Shown: one piece after another, positions 36,497 to 47,728 of the stretch
Layout: every line of letters begins with the position of its first letter
Numbering within the stretch: the stretch's first letter is position 1
Origin: Frigoriglobus tundricola
Lineage (GTDB): Bacteria; Planctomycetota; Planctomycetia; Gemmatales; Gemmataceae
Assembly: GCF_013128195.2 (NCBI RefSeq)
Contig: NZ_CP053452.2
Span: 3,596,001 to 3,660,000, forward strand
Direction of reading: 5' to 3'
Length of the DNA: 64,000 nucleotides
Translations under genes and position numbers: made by a program
The notes under the pieces: generated by a model
Told to the model about the DNA's origin: nothing
Seen by the model: only the letters and a program-made list of their open reading frames with translations
Database searches by the model: none

Positions 36497-36673
36497 GGCG
36501 AGCGGGGGGCGTAAGCCCCCGAGTCTACATTGCCGCCCCGAGTCTTTCGAAACGATTGAGGACACGTCAACGCGCGTGTACGCGTTTACGTGTCCTTGGG
36601 GGGCGCCCGTCGGGGGCACCGTAATCGCCCGTAGCGAGCGGTTTCCTCGGGGGGCTTACGCCCCCCGCTCGCC
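36497..36673. repeat. Inverted repeat of the GGCGAGCGGGG family
   Basis: Arms 36497-36523 and 36646-36673 (starting GGCGAGCGGGGGGCG when read inward) are almost perfect reverse complements, separated by about 120 bases that include the smaller hairpin-like ACACGT/ACGTGT pair. The element fills the gap between the Uma2 gene and the 3' end of the prolyl oligopeptidase gene. A related single arm is at 51753-51781. Confidence 0.75.
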
Positions 36674-36684
36674 GAGGTTTGTTC

Positions 36685-38850
<2,166 letters not shown>

Positions 38851-39036
38851 GAGTCTCGCTCCTCGGACGGAGGGTGAGGGGGTGTACGGGGACGATTATA
38901 CGCCACCGGCGCCGTTCGGAGTTCCCCTCCGGGCGCCGGACGGCACCGGATCGTGTCCGATTTGCCCTTCGCGCCGAGCCCGGGGGGTGCTATGCCCCGG
39001 CTCATACTGGCCACATTCCGTGAGGGAGGGGTGCGC

Positions 39037-39885
39037 ATGGTCCGGCAGTTGGCGGTTCTCGCCGTGGCAGTGGCTCTCGCATCGTCGGCGCCCGCACAGC
39101 CGCCCGGCGGCGCCCCGGCGCCGCGGTTCAAGTGGGAAGCGGGCAAGGTGCTCACGTACCGCGTCGTTCAGCACACGGTGGTGCAGGAAACGACGCTGGA
39201 CGACAAGACGAACATGCCCGTAGCCAGTGCGATCAAGAAGGACAGCATCGCGCTCGTCCGCAAGTGGACGGTCAAGGACGTGGACAAGCTCGGCGTCGCC
39301 ACCCTGGAAATGAGCATCGCCGAGATGAAGCAGGAGTGCCGCGAGGGCGAACAGGTGGTCCGCGCGCTCGACTCGACGAAGGCCGAGGACGCGAAGGACC
39401 TGACGTTCCTGAACAAGCCCATCGTCACGGTGCGCATCGACCCGCAGGGCAAGCTCGTCGAAATGAAGGACGTGGCGGGCAAGGCCGCGGCGCGGCTCCA
39501 GGCGGAGCTGCCGTTCCGGCTCGTGCTGCCGGACACCGCCCCGTCGGCCGGCAAGACCTGGGACCGGCCGTTTACGGTGAAGCTCGATCCGCCACACGGC
39601 ACCGGCGAGAGCTACGACTTCACGCAGAAGTACACGAGCAAAGGCGAGAAGGACGGGCTGCTGACCGTCAGGGTGGAAACCGCGCTGAAGGCGCCGCCGA
39701 AGCTGGTGAACGAGCAGGTGCCGCTGGCGCCGATGCTGTGGACCGGCGACGTGTACTTCAACGTCGCGGCCGGCAAGTACCACGCGGCCCGATTGAACGC
39801 GAAGGCCGAACTCGCGAACCACCAGGGCGAGGGCACCAAGTTCGTGTACGAGAGCGTGTACTCCGAAGACGCGATCGAGAAGTAG
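39037..39885 (+). CDS. Exported protein of unknown function
   Basis: A 282-residue protein with a signal peptide (VRQLAVLAVAVALASSAPAQ). The mature part starts FKWEAGKVLTYRVVQHT and is all-beta in character with a regular charged/hydrophobic pattern (KLVEMKDVAGKAAARLQAEL, DFTQKYTSKGEKDG). This build resembles planctomycete exported proteins of the DUF6263-like kind, but I cannot assign it with confidence. The ATG at 39037 is preceded by GGAGGGG about 6 bases upstream; an earlier ATG at 38953 is less likely. A good terminator follows the stop. Confidence 0.72.
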   Translation: MVRQLAVLAVAVALASSAPAQPPGGAPAPRFKWEAGKVLTYRVVQHTVVQETTLDDKTNMPVASAIKKDSIALVRKWTVKDVDKLGVATLEMSIAEMKQECREGEQVVRALDSTKAEDAKDLTFLNKPIVTVRIDPQGKLVEMKDVAGKAAARLQAELPFRLVLPDTAPSAGKTWDRPFTVKLDPPHGTGESYDFTQKYTSKGEKDGLLTVRVETALKAPPKLVNEQVPLAPMLWTGDVYFNVAAGKYHAARLNAKAELANHQGEGTKFVYESVYSEDAIEK

Positions 39886-39903
39886 TGCGGCGTGCGAGTG
39901 TGA

Positions 39904-39945
39904 AACACGAGTGGCCGGTTTCACACTGGCCACTCGTGTTTCTTT
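39904..39945 (+). terminator. Intrinsic terminator
   Basis: AACACGAGTGGCC (39904-39916) and its exact complement (39928-39940) flank an 11-base loop and are followed by TCTTT. It lies 19 bases after the stop at 39885. Confidence 0.75.
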
Positions 39946-40007
39946 ACGGCAGCAAATCGATGACGCGAATCGTCGCGTGCGACGCGGCCAGAGGCGAAAC
40001 GGTGTCG
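39944..40007 (-). pseudogene. C-terminal fragment of a second Uma2 gene, cut by the IS66 element
   Basis: Read on the minus strand, these bases encode TDTVSPLAASHATIRVIDLL and a final Pro before a stop codon. This matches the end of the intact Uma2 protein at 35805-36404 (SDAVSPLAAPHATVRVADLLP) residue by residue. The reading frame is lost exactly at the IS66 terminal repeat at 40008, and the rest of the gene is not found beyond the other end of the element at 41598. Confidence 0.85.
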
Positions 40008-40027
40008 GTAGCCGTTCACAGGTGAGA

Positions 40028-40059
40028 CGTCGGCATATCAGCGAATTGATATGCCGACG
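40028..40059. terminator. Hairpin downstream of the IS66 transposase gene
   Basis: CGTCGGCATATCA (40028-40040) and its exact complement (40047-40059) enclose GCGAAT. It lies inside the element, just after the transposase stop on the minus strand, and may terminate the transposase transcript or block read-through from outside. Confidence 0.6.
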
Positions 40060-40076
40060 CCGTGAGGGAATTCGGA

Positions 40077-41495
40077 TTAGGCCGGGAGCAGTGTCGGTGC
40101 CGGCTCGCCATTGCGGTGTGCGCGGATGGCGTCGGTGAGGAATGCCAATACGTTGCGGTTCTGCCGGCGGCACGAGGCGAGGACCGTCAAGATGCGTTCC
40201 ACGAATCGGCTCCCGCGTTCGCTGTCGGTCCCGAAGCTGGTTTTGCGCCAGCACACCGCGTGGCGCACCTCGCGCTCGGCCGCGTTGTTGGTCGGTTCCA
40301 CACCGACGACCCGCGCGAACGTCCACAACGACGCCTCGACGGCCAACAGGTCGCCGCAGGTGGCGGCGGTCTTGGCGCAGCCGCACGCAGCCCCGGTCCG
40401 CAGGTGCTCGCCGATCTGGTGACGCAATTCGGGGACGTAGTTCGATCGGAATGTGGACCGCGCGAGGGTTCCGTCCCGGACCCGATACCAATGCTCGAAC
40501 AAGGCGTCCGAACTCGCCAACAGAGCCGCACCGATCGCCGTCCCGGAACCGCCGCGGTCGATCATCGCCTGGAAATCGCGACGCAGGTGCGCCCAGCACA
40601 GCTGGCGCGTGTGCTTGGAAAGGTGCGTGTACACCGGATACCGGTCGGTCGTGTGGACGGCCGTCGAGCCCGCTCGCAGATCATCGAAGGCGCTTCGGCC
40701 CCGGGTCTTTCGGATCAGGAAGGCCACCACGAACGTGGTCACGGCCACCCACAACCAGGCCCGCTTGCGGCCTTGGGTCCAGCCGGTCTCGTCCACGTTG
40801 GCCGGTTGTCCGCGGGTGTAGATCAGGGCGTCCTCGGCCACCGGCTTCAACGCCTCCGCGGTTCGGTGCTGGAGCTTGCACACCATCGCCGGGCTCAGGG
40901 GCAGGCCGAACAGGTCGGCGAACAATTGGCTCGTGCCGCGCTTGCCCAGGCGGCACGAGCCGGTGAGCACCGCGGCCACCGCCTGAGCCCGGGGTCCGTA
41001 TCCGGTCGCCGCCTCGGCCGGCACCGTCGCCGCGGTCGTCGTGCCGCAGTGCGGGCACCGGAGCCGGTGGCACCGATACTCGGTGACGTGAGGCGTGATG
41101 ACGGGGATCTCGTGGACCTGATGAACGGCCGGTTGTGGGTCGTCCCCGGTCAACGGGTGCGCACAGTCCCGGCACGTGGACGGCTTAAGTGCCCGGATCT
41201 CATCGGGCGGCAGCAGGGTGCGTTCGGCTTTGGGGTGCCCCGGTTGCCCGCCTCGTCTCTTGCCCGAGGGCGGCTTGGGCGGGGCCGGTTTCACGTGCGG
41301 GGCGTCGGACGAAGGGGGCTTGGACGAGTTGGTGGAGTTCTGGTTGAGACGGGCCTCGAGTTCCGCGACGCGGGTGGTGAGCCCGGTGACCTGGGCGGTG
41401 AGTTCGGCAATCGTGGCCTCAAGAATGCGGATATACGCCACGACCTGTGGGGGCAGGTCGCTCGGGAGTTCCGGCGGTTGAGGGACAGGCGTCAT
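40077..41495 (-). CDS. tnpC: IS66 family transposase (TnpC)
   Basis: A 472-residue, apparently intact IS66 transposase. An N-terminal coiled coil (ILEATIAELTAQVTGLTTRV) and a Ser/Pro linker (NSTNSSKPPSSD) precede a zinc finger with CRDC and CPHC pairs. The catalytic DDE core follows: Asp in ANVDETGW, Asp in HTTDRYPVY and Glu in NNAAEREVRHAV. This is the usual plan and length for TnpC. With both inverted repeats present the copy may still be active. Confidence 0.93.
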   Translation of the reverse strand: MTPVPQPPELPSDLPPQVVAYIRILEATIAELTAQVTGLTTRVAELEARLNQNSTNSSKPPSSDAPHVKPAPPKPPSGKRRGGQPGHPKAERTLLPPDEIRALKPSTCRDCAHPLTGDDPQPAVHQVHEIPVITPHVTEYRCHRLRCPHCGTTTAATVPAEAATGYGPRAQAVAAVLTGSCRLGKRGTSQLFADLFGLPLSPAMVCKLQHRTAEALKPVAEDALIYTRGQPANVDETGWTQGRKRAWLWVAVTTFVVAFLIRKTRGRSAFDDLRAGSTAVHTTDRYPVYTHLSKHTRQLCWAHLRRDFQAMIDRGGSGTAIGAALLASSDALFEHWYRVRDGTLARSTFRSNYVPELRHQIGEHLRTGAACGCAKTAATCGDLLAVEASLWTFARVVGVEPTNNAAEREVRHAVCWRKTSFGTDSERGSRFVERILTVLASCRRQNRNVLAFLTDAIRAHRNGEPAPTLLPA

Positions 41496-41598
41496 CGCGT
41501 CCGTTCAATTACGGAAGACGGGTATGTGAGGCAACCACTCACGGACCTCATGCAAAAAGCCCTGAAAAACGCAGGGCCAGTCTCCTGTGAACGGTTAC

Positions 41599-42031
41599 GC
41601 CTGAGAAGAAGTAACATTGCGAGCGCTGCTCAGAAAGCAGCGCCCGTACTTCTCACTCAATACCCCCCCAATTCCCCTTCGGGCACGACCCCGAACTCAG
41701 TTGAAGTTTCCGCTCCAGTGGACAGCCACAGGCCGCGCACGCATCCAGTGCCCGCTCCGGATACGCCGCACACACCTACCGCACCTCCTGCGCCTCTCAT
41801 GATGCTCCCAAACGGCCCGCCCGATGAAACACCTCGCTTAATCCAATACCTGATCATCCAAGCAGCCGAGCCACATGAGGTCGGCAGATGGGGAGGATGG
41901 CTCTCGCCCAACGAACACTCGTGGGAAGTACTCACATGCCCACATAGCTGATCGTGTGGTGCGGGAAATCCTGTCACCGGGTGAAACGGGCTGCAAATAT
42001 CCGCCCTGTCCGGCACCGCTTCCTGGGGCAA
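41599..42031. other. Gene-free stretch right of IS66, nothing identified
   Basis: These 433 bases separate the IS66 right end from the comM stop. A short hairpin (GCGCTGCT/AGCAGCGC, 41623-41643) lies near the element. Open frames on both strands here read as Pro/Gly/Ser-rich sequence without a recognisable family, so I list no gene. The missing front of the Uma2 gene is not here. Confidence 0.5.
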
Positions 42032-43564
42032 TCACCGCTCCCACAGTTTCCGATCCAGCGCCCGGAACCCGATCGCCTCGGCCACGTGGTCCTGCGTGAT
42101 CCGCTCGCTCCCCGACAGGTCCGCGATGGTGCGCGCCACACGCAGGATGCGGTCGTGCGCCCGTGCCGACAGGCCCAGCGCCTCCATCGCCTCCTTCAGC
42201 GTCGTCAGGCCGTCGGCGTCAAGCGCGCAGTGCGTGCGGATCTCCCGGGACGTCATCCGACCGTTCAGCCCACCGGCCGTGCCGAACCGCTTGGCCTGGA
42301 CCGCCCGCGCCGCGTACACCTGCTCCCGCATCGCCGCGCTCCCCGTCCCCTCCCCCGGCTTCGACAGGTCCTCGAACGGCACCGGCGGAACTTCGATGTG
42401 CAGGTCGATGCGGTCCAGCAGCGGGCCGCTGATGCGAGCCATGTACTTCTCGATCGAGATCGGCGCGCACTTACACGGCTTCTTCGGGTCGCCCAGGAAC
42501 CCGCACGGGCACGGGTTCATCGCGGCGCACAGCACGAAGTCGGCCGGGAAGGTCGTCGAGTGCGCCGCCCGGCTGATCGTCACCCGGCCCTCCTCCAGCG
42601 GCTGACGCAGCGCCTCCAGGCTCCGCCGGTTGAACTCCGGCAGCTCGTCCAGGAACAGCACCCCCTTGTGCGACAGCGAGATCTCGCCCGGCTGCGGCAC
42701 CGTCCCGCCGCCCACCATGCCGGCGTCGCTGATCGTGTGGTGCGGGCTCCGGAAGGGCCGCGTGCAGAGCAGCGCTTCCCCCGGCTGGAGCTTGCCCACC
42801 GCGGAGTAGATCCGCGTCGTCTCCAGGCTCTCGTCCGGGGTCAGCGGCGGCAGGATCGTCGGCAGCCGCCGGGCGAGCATCGTTTTGCCCGAGCCCGGCG
42901 ACCCGAGCATGATGACGTTGTGCCCGCCGCTGGCGGCGACCGTCAGGGCGCGCTTGGCGAACTCCTGACCCTTCACGTCCGCGAAGTCGATGGTGTACTT
43001 GTTGAGCTTCTCGATCTCGTCGGTCGGCGGCGACACCGGATCGATCGGCGCGGCCCCGGTGACGATCCCCACCGCTTCCGCCAGCGACCCGACGCCGAAC
43101 ACCTCCACCTCGCGCACCACCGCGGCCTCGCGGGCGTTCAGCGCGGGCACGATCAGCTTCGTGACGCCCCGCGTGCGGGCCTCCATCGCCATCGACAGCG
43201 CCCCGACCACCGGACGCACCGTGCCGTCGAGCGCCAGTTCGCCCACGATGGCAAATGTTTCGAGTTGGTCGGCGACGATTTGACCCATCGAGGCCAGTAG
43301 GCCCAGCGAAATGGGCAGGTCGAAGGCGCCGGCGTCCTTCCGCAAGTCCGCCGGGGCGAGGTTGATCACGGTGCGCCCGGTCGGCAGGCGGTAACCGAGG
43401 TTCACCATCGCCCGCTCGATGCGGTGAATGCTCTCGCGCACCGCCATTTCCGGCAGTCCGACGATCACCGTTTTCGGCTGTTGGGCCGGGGACGTGTCGA
43501 CTTCGACTTGTACGGGAACGGCGTCGATACCGAGCAGGGCGAAGGTGTTCAGTTGGGCAAGCAT
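42032..43564 (-). CDS. comM: YifB/ComM family Mg-chelatase-like AAA+ ATPase
   Basis: A 510-residue ComM. The N-terminal ChlI/Lon-like domain (VQVEVDTSPAQQPKTVIVGL; PADLRKDAGAFDLPI) is followed by a Mg-chelatase-type AAA+ domain with Walker A GSPGSGKT at ~221-228, Walker B GVLFLDELPEF and the MNPCPCGFLGDP segment with its zinc-binding-type cysteines. ComM is a hexameric helicase that drives branch migration during natural transformation. The start at 43564 (MLAQLNTFALLGID) matches the family; the frame is open 15 codons upstream. Its presence hints at capacity for DNA uptake and recombination. Confidence 0.93.
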   Translation of the reverse strand: MLAQLNTFALLGIDAVPVQVEVDTSPAQQPKTVIVGLPEMAVRESIHRIERAMVNLGYRLPTGRTVINLAPADLRKDAGAFDLPISLGLLASMGQIVADQLETFAIVGELALDGTVRPVVGALSMAMEARTRGVTKLIVPALNAREAAVVREVEVFGVGSLAEAVGIVTGAAPIDPVSPPTDEIEKLNKYTIDFADVKGQEFAKRALTVAASGGHNVIMLGSPGSGKTMLARRLPTILPPLTPDESLETTRIYSAVGKLQPGEALLCTRPFRSPHHTISDAGMVGGGTVPQPGEISLSHKGVLFLDELPEFNRRSLEALRQPLEEGRVTISRAAHSTTFPADFVLCAAMNPCPCGFLGDPKKPCKCAPISIEKYMARISGPLLDRIDLHIEVPPVPFEDLSKPGEGTGSAAMREQVYAARAVQAKRFGTAGGLNGRMTSREIRTHCALDADGLTTLKEAMEALGLSARAHDRILRVARTIADLSGSERITQDHVAEAIGFRALDRKLWER

Positions 43565-43836
43565 CAGCCGATCACCGCTCGTGGGAAGTGAAGGCGCCGG
43601 GCTCTCCATCCGGACGCTGTCATTCGGGCGGTGCCGTCCCGAGCGATTGTCGGTCGCAACCGCCGGTACGGCGAGGCACCGAGCAGAGGATTGTCAGACC
43701 GGCCCTTCCCGCCCTCCCGCCTGGCTCTCCGGCCCTGATCGGCGGAGCTTCTCGCGGGCCGGAGTGGGGGAGGGGCTTCAAACCGGGAGAGTGCCGGGCT
43801 CCCCCGGGTTGGGGGAGCAGGGGCCGTCCGCGTGTC

Positions 43837-44556
43837 CTAAAGCTTGACCCGCTCGACGGGCTTGTTCTCGATGCACAGGCGCTTGATGGCGAAGCGCCCG
43901 GTGCCGAGGACCGGCATGACGGTGAGGGCCAGGATGAGGGTGATGAACGCGCCGGGTTTGATGTAGAACCCCTTCAGCCCGTCGGGCCCCACGTCGTCCT
44001 TCTGGAGGAACGTGCCGGTCATCCATTCCCGCATGTTCACGTAACAGATCACGTCCAGTACGATCAGCGCGATGCAAATGAGCAGGGCGGCGACGCCCGG
44101 CCCCAGGTGGTTGAGGTAGTCGTTCGCGTCGGGCGCCCACACCTTTTTGGACTCGGCCCGCGTGCGGGTCAGGTTGTTGAACCCGCAGTGCAGGCACACT
44201 TTCGCGTCCGGGGGGTCGAGTTCTTGGGCACAGAACGGGCACCGCGCGACGTCCTCCTCCGCGATCACGCCCAGCGGGTTCGGCTTCGCGCCCATCGCGT
44301 CCTCGTCATCGTCCTGAAACTTGTACGGGGCGGGGCCCTCCGGCTTCGGCTCCGGTTTCGGTTCCTCTTTCTTGGCGGGTGCGGCCGGGCCGGGTTTCGA
44401 GGGCTTGACGGCCGGCTTTTTTTGCCCCGCGGTCGGGTCCTTCGCGACGAACGCGTGGCCGCAGTGCTTGCACTTGATCTTCTTACCGAACACCGATTCC
44501 GGCACCTTCAGTGGCTCTTCGCATTCGGGGCAAGCGATTTGGGTGACGCTCGGCAT
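43837..44556 (-). CDS. Zinc-ribbon membrane protein
   Basis: A 239-residue protein with an N-terminal zinc ribbon, CPECEEPLKVPESVFGKKIKC followed by KHC, a Pro/Lys/Glu linker, a second ribbon (CPFCAQELDPPDAKVCLHCG) and two membrane helices (VAALLICIALIVLDVICYV; AFITLILALTVMPVLG). The PES..G....C..C ribbon recurs in planctomycete proteins, including the one at 58357. The function is unknown; a zinc-dependent sensor or membrane-tethered binding role is only a guess. Confidence 0.75.
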   Translation of the reverse strand: MPSVTQIACPECEEPLKVPESVFGKKIKCKHCGHAFVAKDPTAGQKKPAVKPSKPGPAAPAKKEEPKPEPKPEGPAPYKFQDDDEDAMGAKPNPLGVIAEEDVARCPFCAQELDPPDAKVCLHCGFNNLTRTRAESKKVWAPDANDYLNHLGPGVAALLICIALIVLDVICYVNMREWMTGTFLQKDDVGPDGLKGFYIKPGAFITLILALTVMPVLGTGRFAIKRLCIENKPVERVKL

Positions 44557-44743
44557 GGCCGGTCCTCGTTCTCAACAGGTGCGGGTCGGGTCGTTCCGGG
44601 GTGCGGGCGGCGAATTCCCGCGGGGTCGGGCATAAAAGCTGCCGTGACGGGATCAGTATCCTAGAAAATAGCGTACCCGGCGGGGGCTCTACCAGGGGGT
44701 CCCGCCGGATTCGGTGTATCGCCAACACCCGGGCAGGACCGCC

Positions 44744-45580
44744 GTGCCGCACGCCACACTCGAGCCGCCTGTGACCGATTCCCCCGAATTCGCCCCCGAC
44801 CACCGCCCCACCCCGGGGGAAGAGGCCGGCGCACCGGCGCCGCGCACGGGCGAGCCACGGCTGCTCGTCTCGTTCGCCACGTACAACGAGGCCGGGAACA
44901 TCGCGGCCCTGATCGCGGAAGTCCACAAGGTCGTCCCGCACGCGGACGTCCTCGTCATCGACGACAACTCGCCCGACGGCACCGGCCGCATCGCCTCGGA
45001 CCTCGCCGAACGAGACCCCCGCGTTCACGTCCTGCACCGCCCCGCCAAGTTGGGGCTGGGCACCGCCACGCTCGCCGCAATGAAGTTCGCCATGTCGCGG
45101 GGGTACGACTTCCTGCTGAACATGGACGCCGACTTCAGCCACCCGCCGCGGTACGTGCCCGGCATCCTGGCGGGGATGAGCAAGAACGACGTGATGATCG
45201 GCTCGCGGTACGTCCGCGGCGGCGGGACCGAGAACTGGCCGCTGCCGCGCCGCGTCATCAGCCAGACCGTGAACTTGGTCGTGCGGTTCCTGTTCCGCAT
45301 GCCCGTCAAGGACGCCAGCGGCGCCTTCCGGTGCTACCGCGTGAGTGTGCTCCGCAACGCGGAACTCGACCGCGTCCGCTCCCGGGGCTACTCGTTCCAG
45401 CAGGAAGTGTTGTTCCGCTGCTTTAAGGCGGGGGCGAAACTCGGCGAGTACCCCATCATCTTCGAGAACCGGCGGGCCGGCGCGAGCAAGGTGAACCGCA
45501 AGGAAGCCGTCCGCTCGATGAGCATGTTGCTTTACATCGGCCTGCGTAACGTGTTCGGGCTGGAACAGAAGCGGAAATAG
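44744..45580 (+). CDS. Polyprenol-monophosphomannose synthase-like glycosyltransferase (GT2, DPM1-type)
   Basis: A GT2 protein of about 278 residues, DPM1-like: VSFATYNEAGNIAALIAEV, the metal-binding region VLVIDDNSPDGTG, and NMDADFSHPP with the DxD motif, then DASGAFRCYRV and GYSFQQEVLFRC. Such enzymes load mannose (or another sugar) from a nucleotide donor onto polyprenyl phosphate on the cytosolic side. It lacks C-terminal membrane helices, as in DPM1. Possible donors for GT-C enzymes such as 6037-7614. The start is uncertain between GTGs at 44714, 44744 and 44771; 44744 has AGGA about six bases upstream. Confidence 0.88.
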   Translation: MPHATLEPPVTDSPEFAPDHRPTPGEEAGAPAPRTGEPRLLVSFATYNEAGNIAALIAEVHKVVPHADVLVIDDNSPDGTGRIASDLAERDPRVHVLHRPAKLGLGTATLAAMKFAMSRGYDFLLNMDADFSHPPRYVPGILAGMSKNDVMIGSRYVRGGGTENWPLPRRVISQTVNLVVRFLFRMPVKDASGAFRCYRVSVLRNAELDRVRSRGYSFQQEVLFRCFKAGAKLGEYPIIFENRRAGASKVNRKEAVRSMSMLLYIGLRNVFGLEQKRK

Positions 45581-45599
45581 CGGGCCCGACGGTTCTAAA

Positions 45600-45646
45600 G
45601 CCGCCGGCTCCTCTTCGCCCCGACGGGGCGAAGAGGAGCCGGCGGC
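45600..45646. terminator. Perfect 47-base palindrome between convergent genes
   Basis: Two 23-base arms (45600-45622 and 45624-45646; GCCGCCGGCTCCTCTTCG and complement) meet around a single A. It starts 19 bases after the glycosyltransferase stop and precedes the 3' end of the sigma-WD40 gene, so it could end transcription from both sides. There is no T tract. Confidence 0.7.
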
Positions 45647-45829
45647 CCGCCTTCGAGCTGTCGCGGAATCATCCGATCTTCGCGGCGAGTGCCGGGCTCT
45701 TCTCCACGTTGGTCAGGGCAGCGTCGGCCGCTGGTGCATGTGATCGAGTTGACGAACGGGGAGCGCCCAACGGCTGACATCGTCGCAACGCCCGACCTTT
45801 TTCGCACGGGCGCTTCAGGCGAGGGGCCG

Positions 45830-47728
45830 TCACTTTTTCGGCGGGTCGGCATATTCCACGTCCCAGACCTTCACCGCTTTGTCGAACGTCCCTCCGGTCG
45901 CCACGTGCTTCCCGTCCGGGCTCACGGTCACGCTGGTACCGGAGTCCACATCCCGGAACGAGACGTCGCCCCTCCCGGTGGCGACGTTCCAGCACACCAG
46001 GGTCATGTCGCCGCTCACCGTGATCAGGTTCGCTCCGCTCGGAGTGTAGCTCAGGAACGCCGTCGACGTGTGCCCGTCGAGAACCGCCACGTTCTTCCCG
46101 GTCGCCGCCTCCCACAGCTTCAGCGCATCGGTTCCCCGGGCGTGCCCGGACGCGACGGTCTTGCCGTCCGGGCTGTACGCGAGGGACCGGACCGAGCACT
46201 CGCCGTCGGTGACCGTCATCGTGCCCTTCCCGGTCGCTACGTTCCAAAACTGAATCGTGCCCTTGCCCCCGCCCGCGGCCACGGTCTTCCCGTCGGGGGC
46301 AAACGCCACGCACTCGACCCCCGCGGGGTGCCCCTCCAGGGTCGCGGTCGCCTTTCCGGACGCGGGATCCCAGAGCCGAACCGTCCGATCGTCGCTCCCC
46401 GAGGCGAGAGCCTTCCCGTTGGGGCCGAACGCGACACTCGTTACCGGTTCCGTGTGCCCGGAGAGGGTCCGGGTGCATTTGCCGGTGGCGACATCCCAGA
46501 GCCGGATCTCCTTGTCCGCTCCGGCCGAGGCCACGGTCTTCCCGTCCGGTGCGAACGCGACCGCAACGACGCTCCCCGTGTGCCCCGTGAGGGCGGTCCG
46601 TTCCTTTCCGGTGGCGACGTCCCACAATTTGATCGTCGCGTCCCTGCTTGCTGAGGCCAAGGTTTTGCCGTCCGGGCTGAACGCGACGGCGGTGACCGAA
46701 TCGGTGTGCCCCTCGAGCGGGTCCCGCACCTTGAGGTCACGCACCGGTACCGGGCGCCGGGGTGCGGGCTCGCCCGGCCCCTTCGCCTGGCGCCGGGCCG
46801 CGGCCGACCGGACCGGGCCGGCGCCCCGATCGGCGCCCCCCGGTCCGGTCGTAGCACTGGCGGCCGCACCGATGACGCCGCCCCCCAGGCCGACGACGAC
46901 CAACACAACGACCGCAACGCTTCTGCACTTGCTCAAGAACATGGCCTTGACCGTCCCTTCTGTAAGAGCGGCAACCTCGGACGAAATCGCATCGGCCGTG
47001 CGCCCCGCCGCCCCGCGGCGCACGGCCCGAACTGTCGAACCCACCAACGAGGTGGGCGCGGATGCCGACGCACCTTGAGGCGCGATCCCGACGGCCAGCG
47101 TCACGGTTGGGGCGGTGACCCCGCGTCGGGCCAATCGCTTCGCCAGGAGCGCGCGGCCCCGTGTCAGCCGTCCTGCAACGGTCCCCTCCCGCACCCCGAG
47201 CCGACGCGCGGCCTCGCTCCGGGTCGCTCCGTCCAGGTCACACAAGAGAAGGACAACGCGGTAGCGATCAGGGAGTCGGCTCAGTTCGTCATCGAGGAGC
47301 CCACGCAGCTCGGTGTCGAGAAGGGGCTCCAAGCCCCCACCGGACCGTGACGTTGAACCGGGTGCGGCGTGTTCCCCCGCCCGGCGGTCCCGTTCCGTTC
47401 GCCTCCACACCTCCCGACTCAGGTTCTTCGCGATACACCGCGCCACCTCATGGAGCCAGCCGCCGAGTTGCGCCACCGCGGCCCGCGCCCGGACCCGCTC
47501 GAACAGCGCGAGGAAGGTCGCTTGAAACGCTTGCTCGGCGTCGTGGTAGTTGCGCAAGATGCGACGACAGACGCCCCAGACCATCCCCCCATGACGGCGC
47601 ACCGCGAGCGCAAAGGCCGGTCCGGCCGGATCGCGGAACAGGTCCGCCAGAAGTTGCTCGTCGGTCGCCTCCACGCCGTCCGGAATGAGCAGCGCGGTGC
47701 GAAGGTTCTGGATGTGCTTTCGGATCAT
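45830..47728 (-). CDS. ECF sigma factor fused to membrane helix and WD40 repeats
   Basis: A 632-residue fusion. Residues 1-~200 are an ECF sigma factor: region 2 (HGGMVWGVCRRILRNYHDAE, AFQATFLALFERVRARA) and region 4 (LPDRYRVVLLLCDLDGATRS, then EAARRLGVREGTVAGRLTRG). A membrane helix follows at ~275-295 (RSVAVVVLVVVGLGGGVIG). The rest is seven or so WD40 repeats (GHTDSVTAVAFSPDGKTLAS, then IKLWDVATG) outside or across the membrane. This planctomycete ECF class tethers the promoter-recognition part to a propeller, so release by proteolysis or a signal-driven change is the likely mode of control. Divergent from another sigma gene at 48096. Confidence 0.93.
   Translation of the reverse strand: MIRKHIQNLRTALLIPDGVEATDEQLLADLFRDPAGPAFALAVRRHGGMVWGVCRRILRNYHDAEQAFQATFLALFERVRARAAVAQLGGWLHEVARCIAKNLSREVWRRTERDRRAGEHAAPGSTSRSGGGLEPLLDTELRGLLDDELSRLPDRYRVVLLLCDLDGATRSEAARRLGVREGTVAGRLTRGRALLAKRLARRGVTAPTVTLAVGIAPQGASASAPTSLVGSTVRAVRRGAAGRTADAISSEVAALTEGTVKAMFLSKCRSVAVVVLVVVGLGGGVIGAAASATTGPGGADRGAGPVRSAAARRQAKGPGEPAPRRPVPVRDLKVRDPLEGHTDSVTAVAFSPDGKTLASASRDATIKLWDVATGKERTALTGHTGSVVAVAFAPDGKTVASAGADKEIRLWDVATGKCTRTLSGHTEPVTSVAFGPNGKALASGSDDRTVRLWDPASGKATATLEGHPAGVECVAFAPDGKTVAAGGGKGTIQFWNVATGKGTMTVTDGECSVRSLAYSPDGKTVASGHARGTDALKLWEAATGKNVAVLDGHTSTAFLSYTPSGANLITVSGDMTLVCWNVATGRGDVSFRDVDSGTSVTVSPDGKHVATGGTFDKAVKVWDVEYADPPKK

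Larger units (their letters stand above)
40008..41598. mobile_element. IS66-family element with a single transposase gene
   Basis: The ends are 15-base inverted repeats: GTAGCCGTTCACAGG at 40008-40022 and the complement of GTAACCGTTCACAGG at 41584-41598, one mismatch. The 1591-base element carries one gene, the TnpC-type transposase, and lacks tnpA and tnpB, like the shorter IS66 subgroup. The flanking 8 bases (CGGTGTCG on the left, GCCTGAGA on the right) are not a direct repeat, so a deletion or rearrangement probably followed insertion. Confidence 0.85.

Noticed and set aside
41657-42031. Open frame of 124 codons on the minus strand right of IS66
   Set aside because: Composition is Gly/Ser/His-rich, with no family match, start signal or conserved context.
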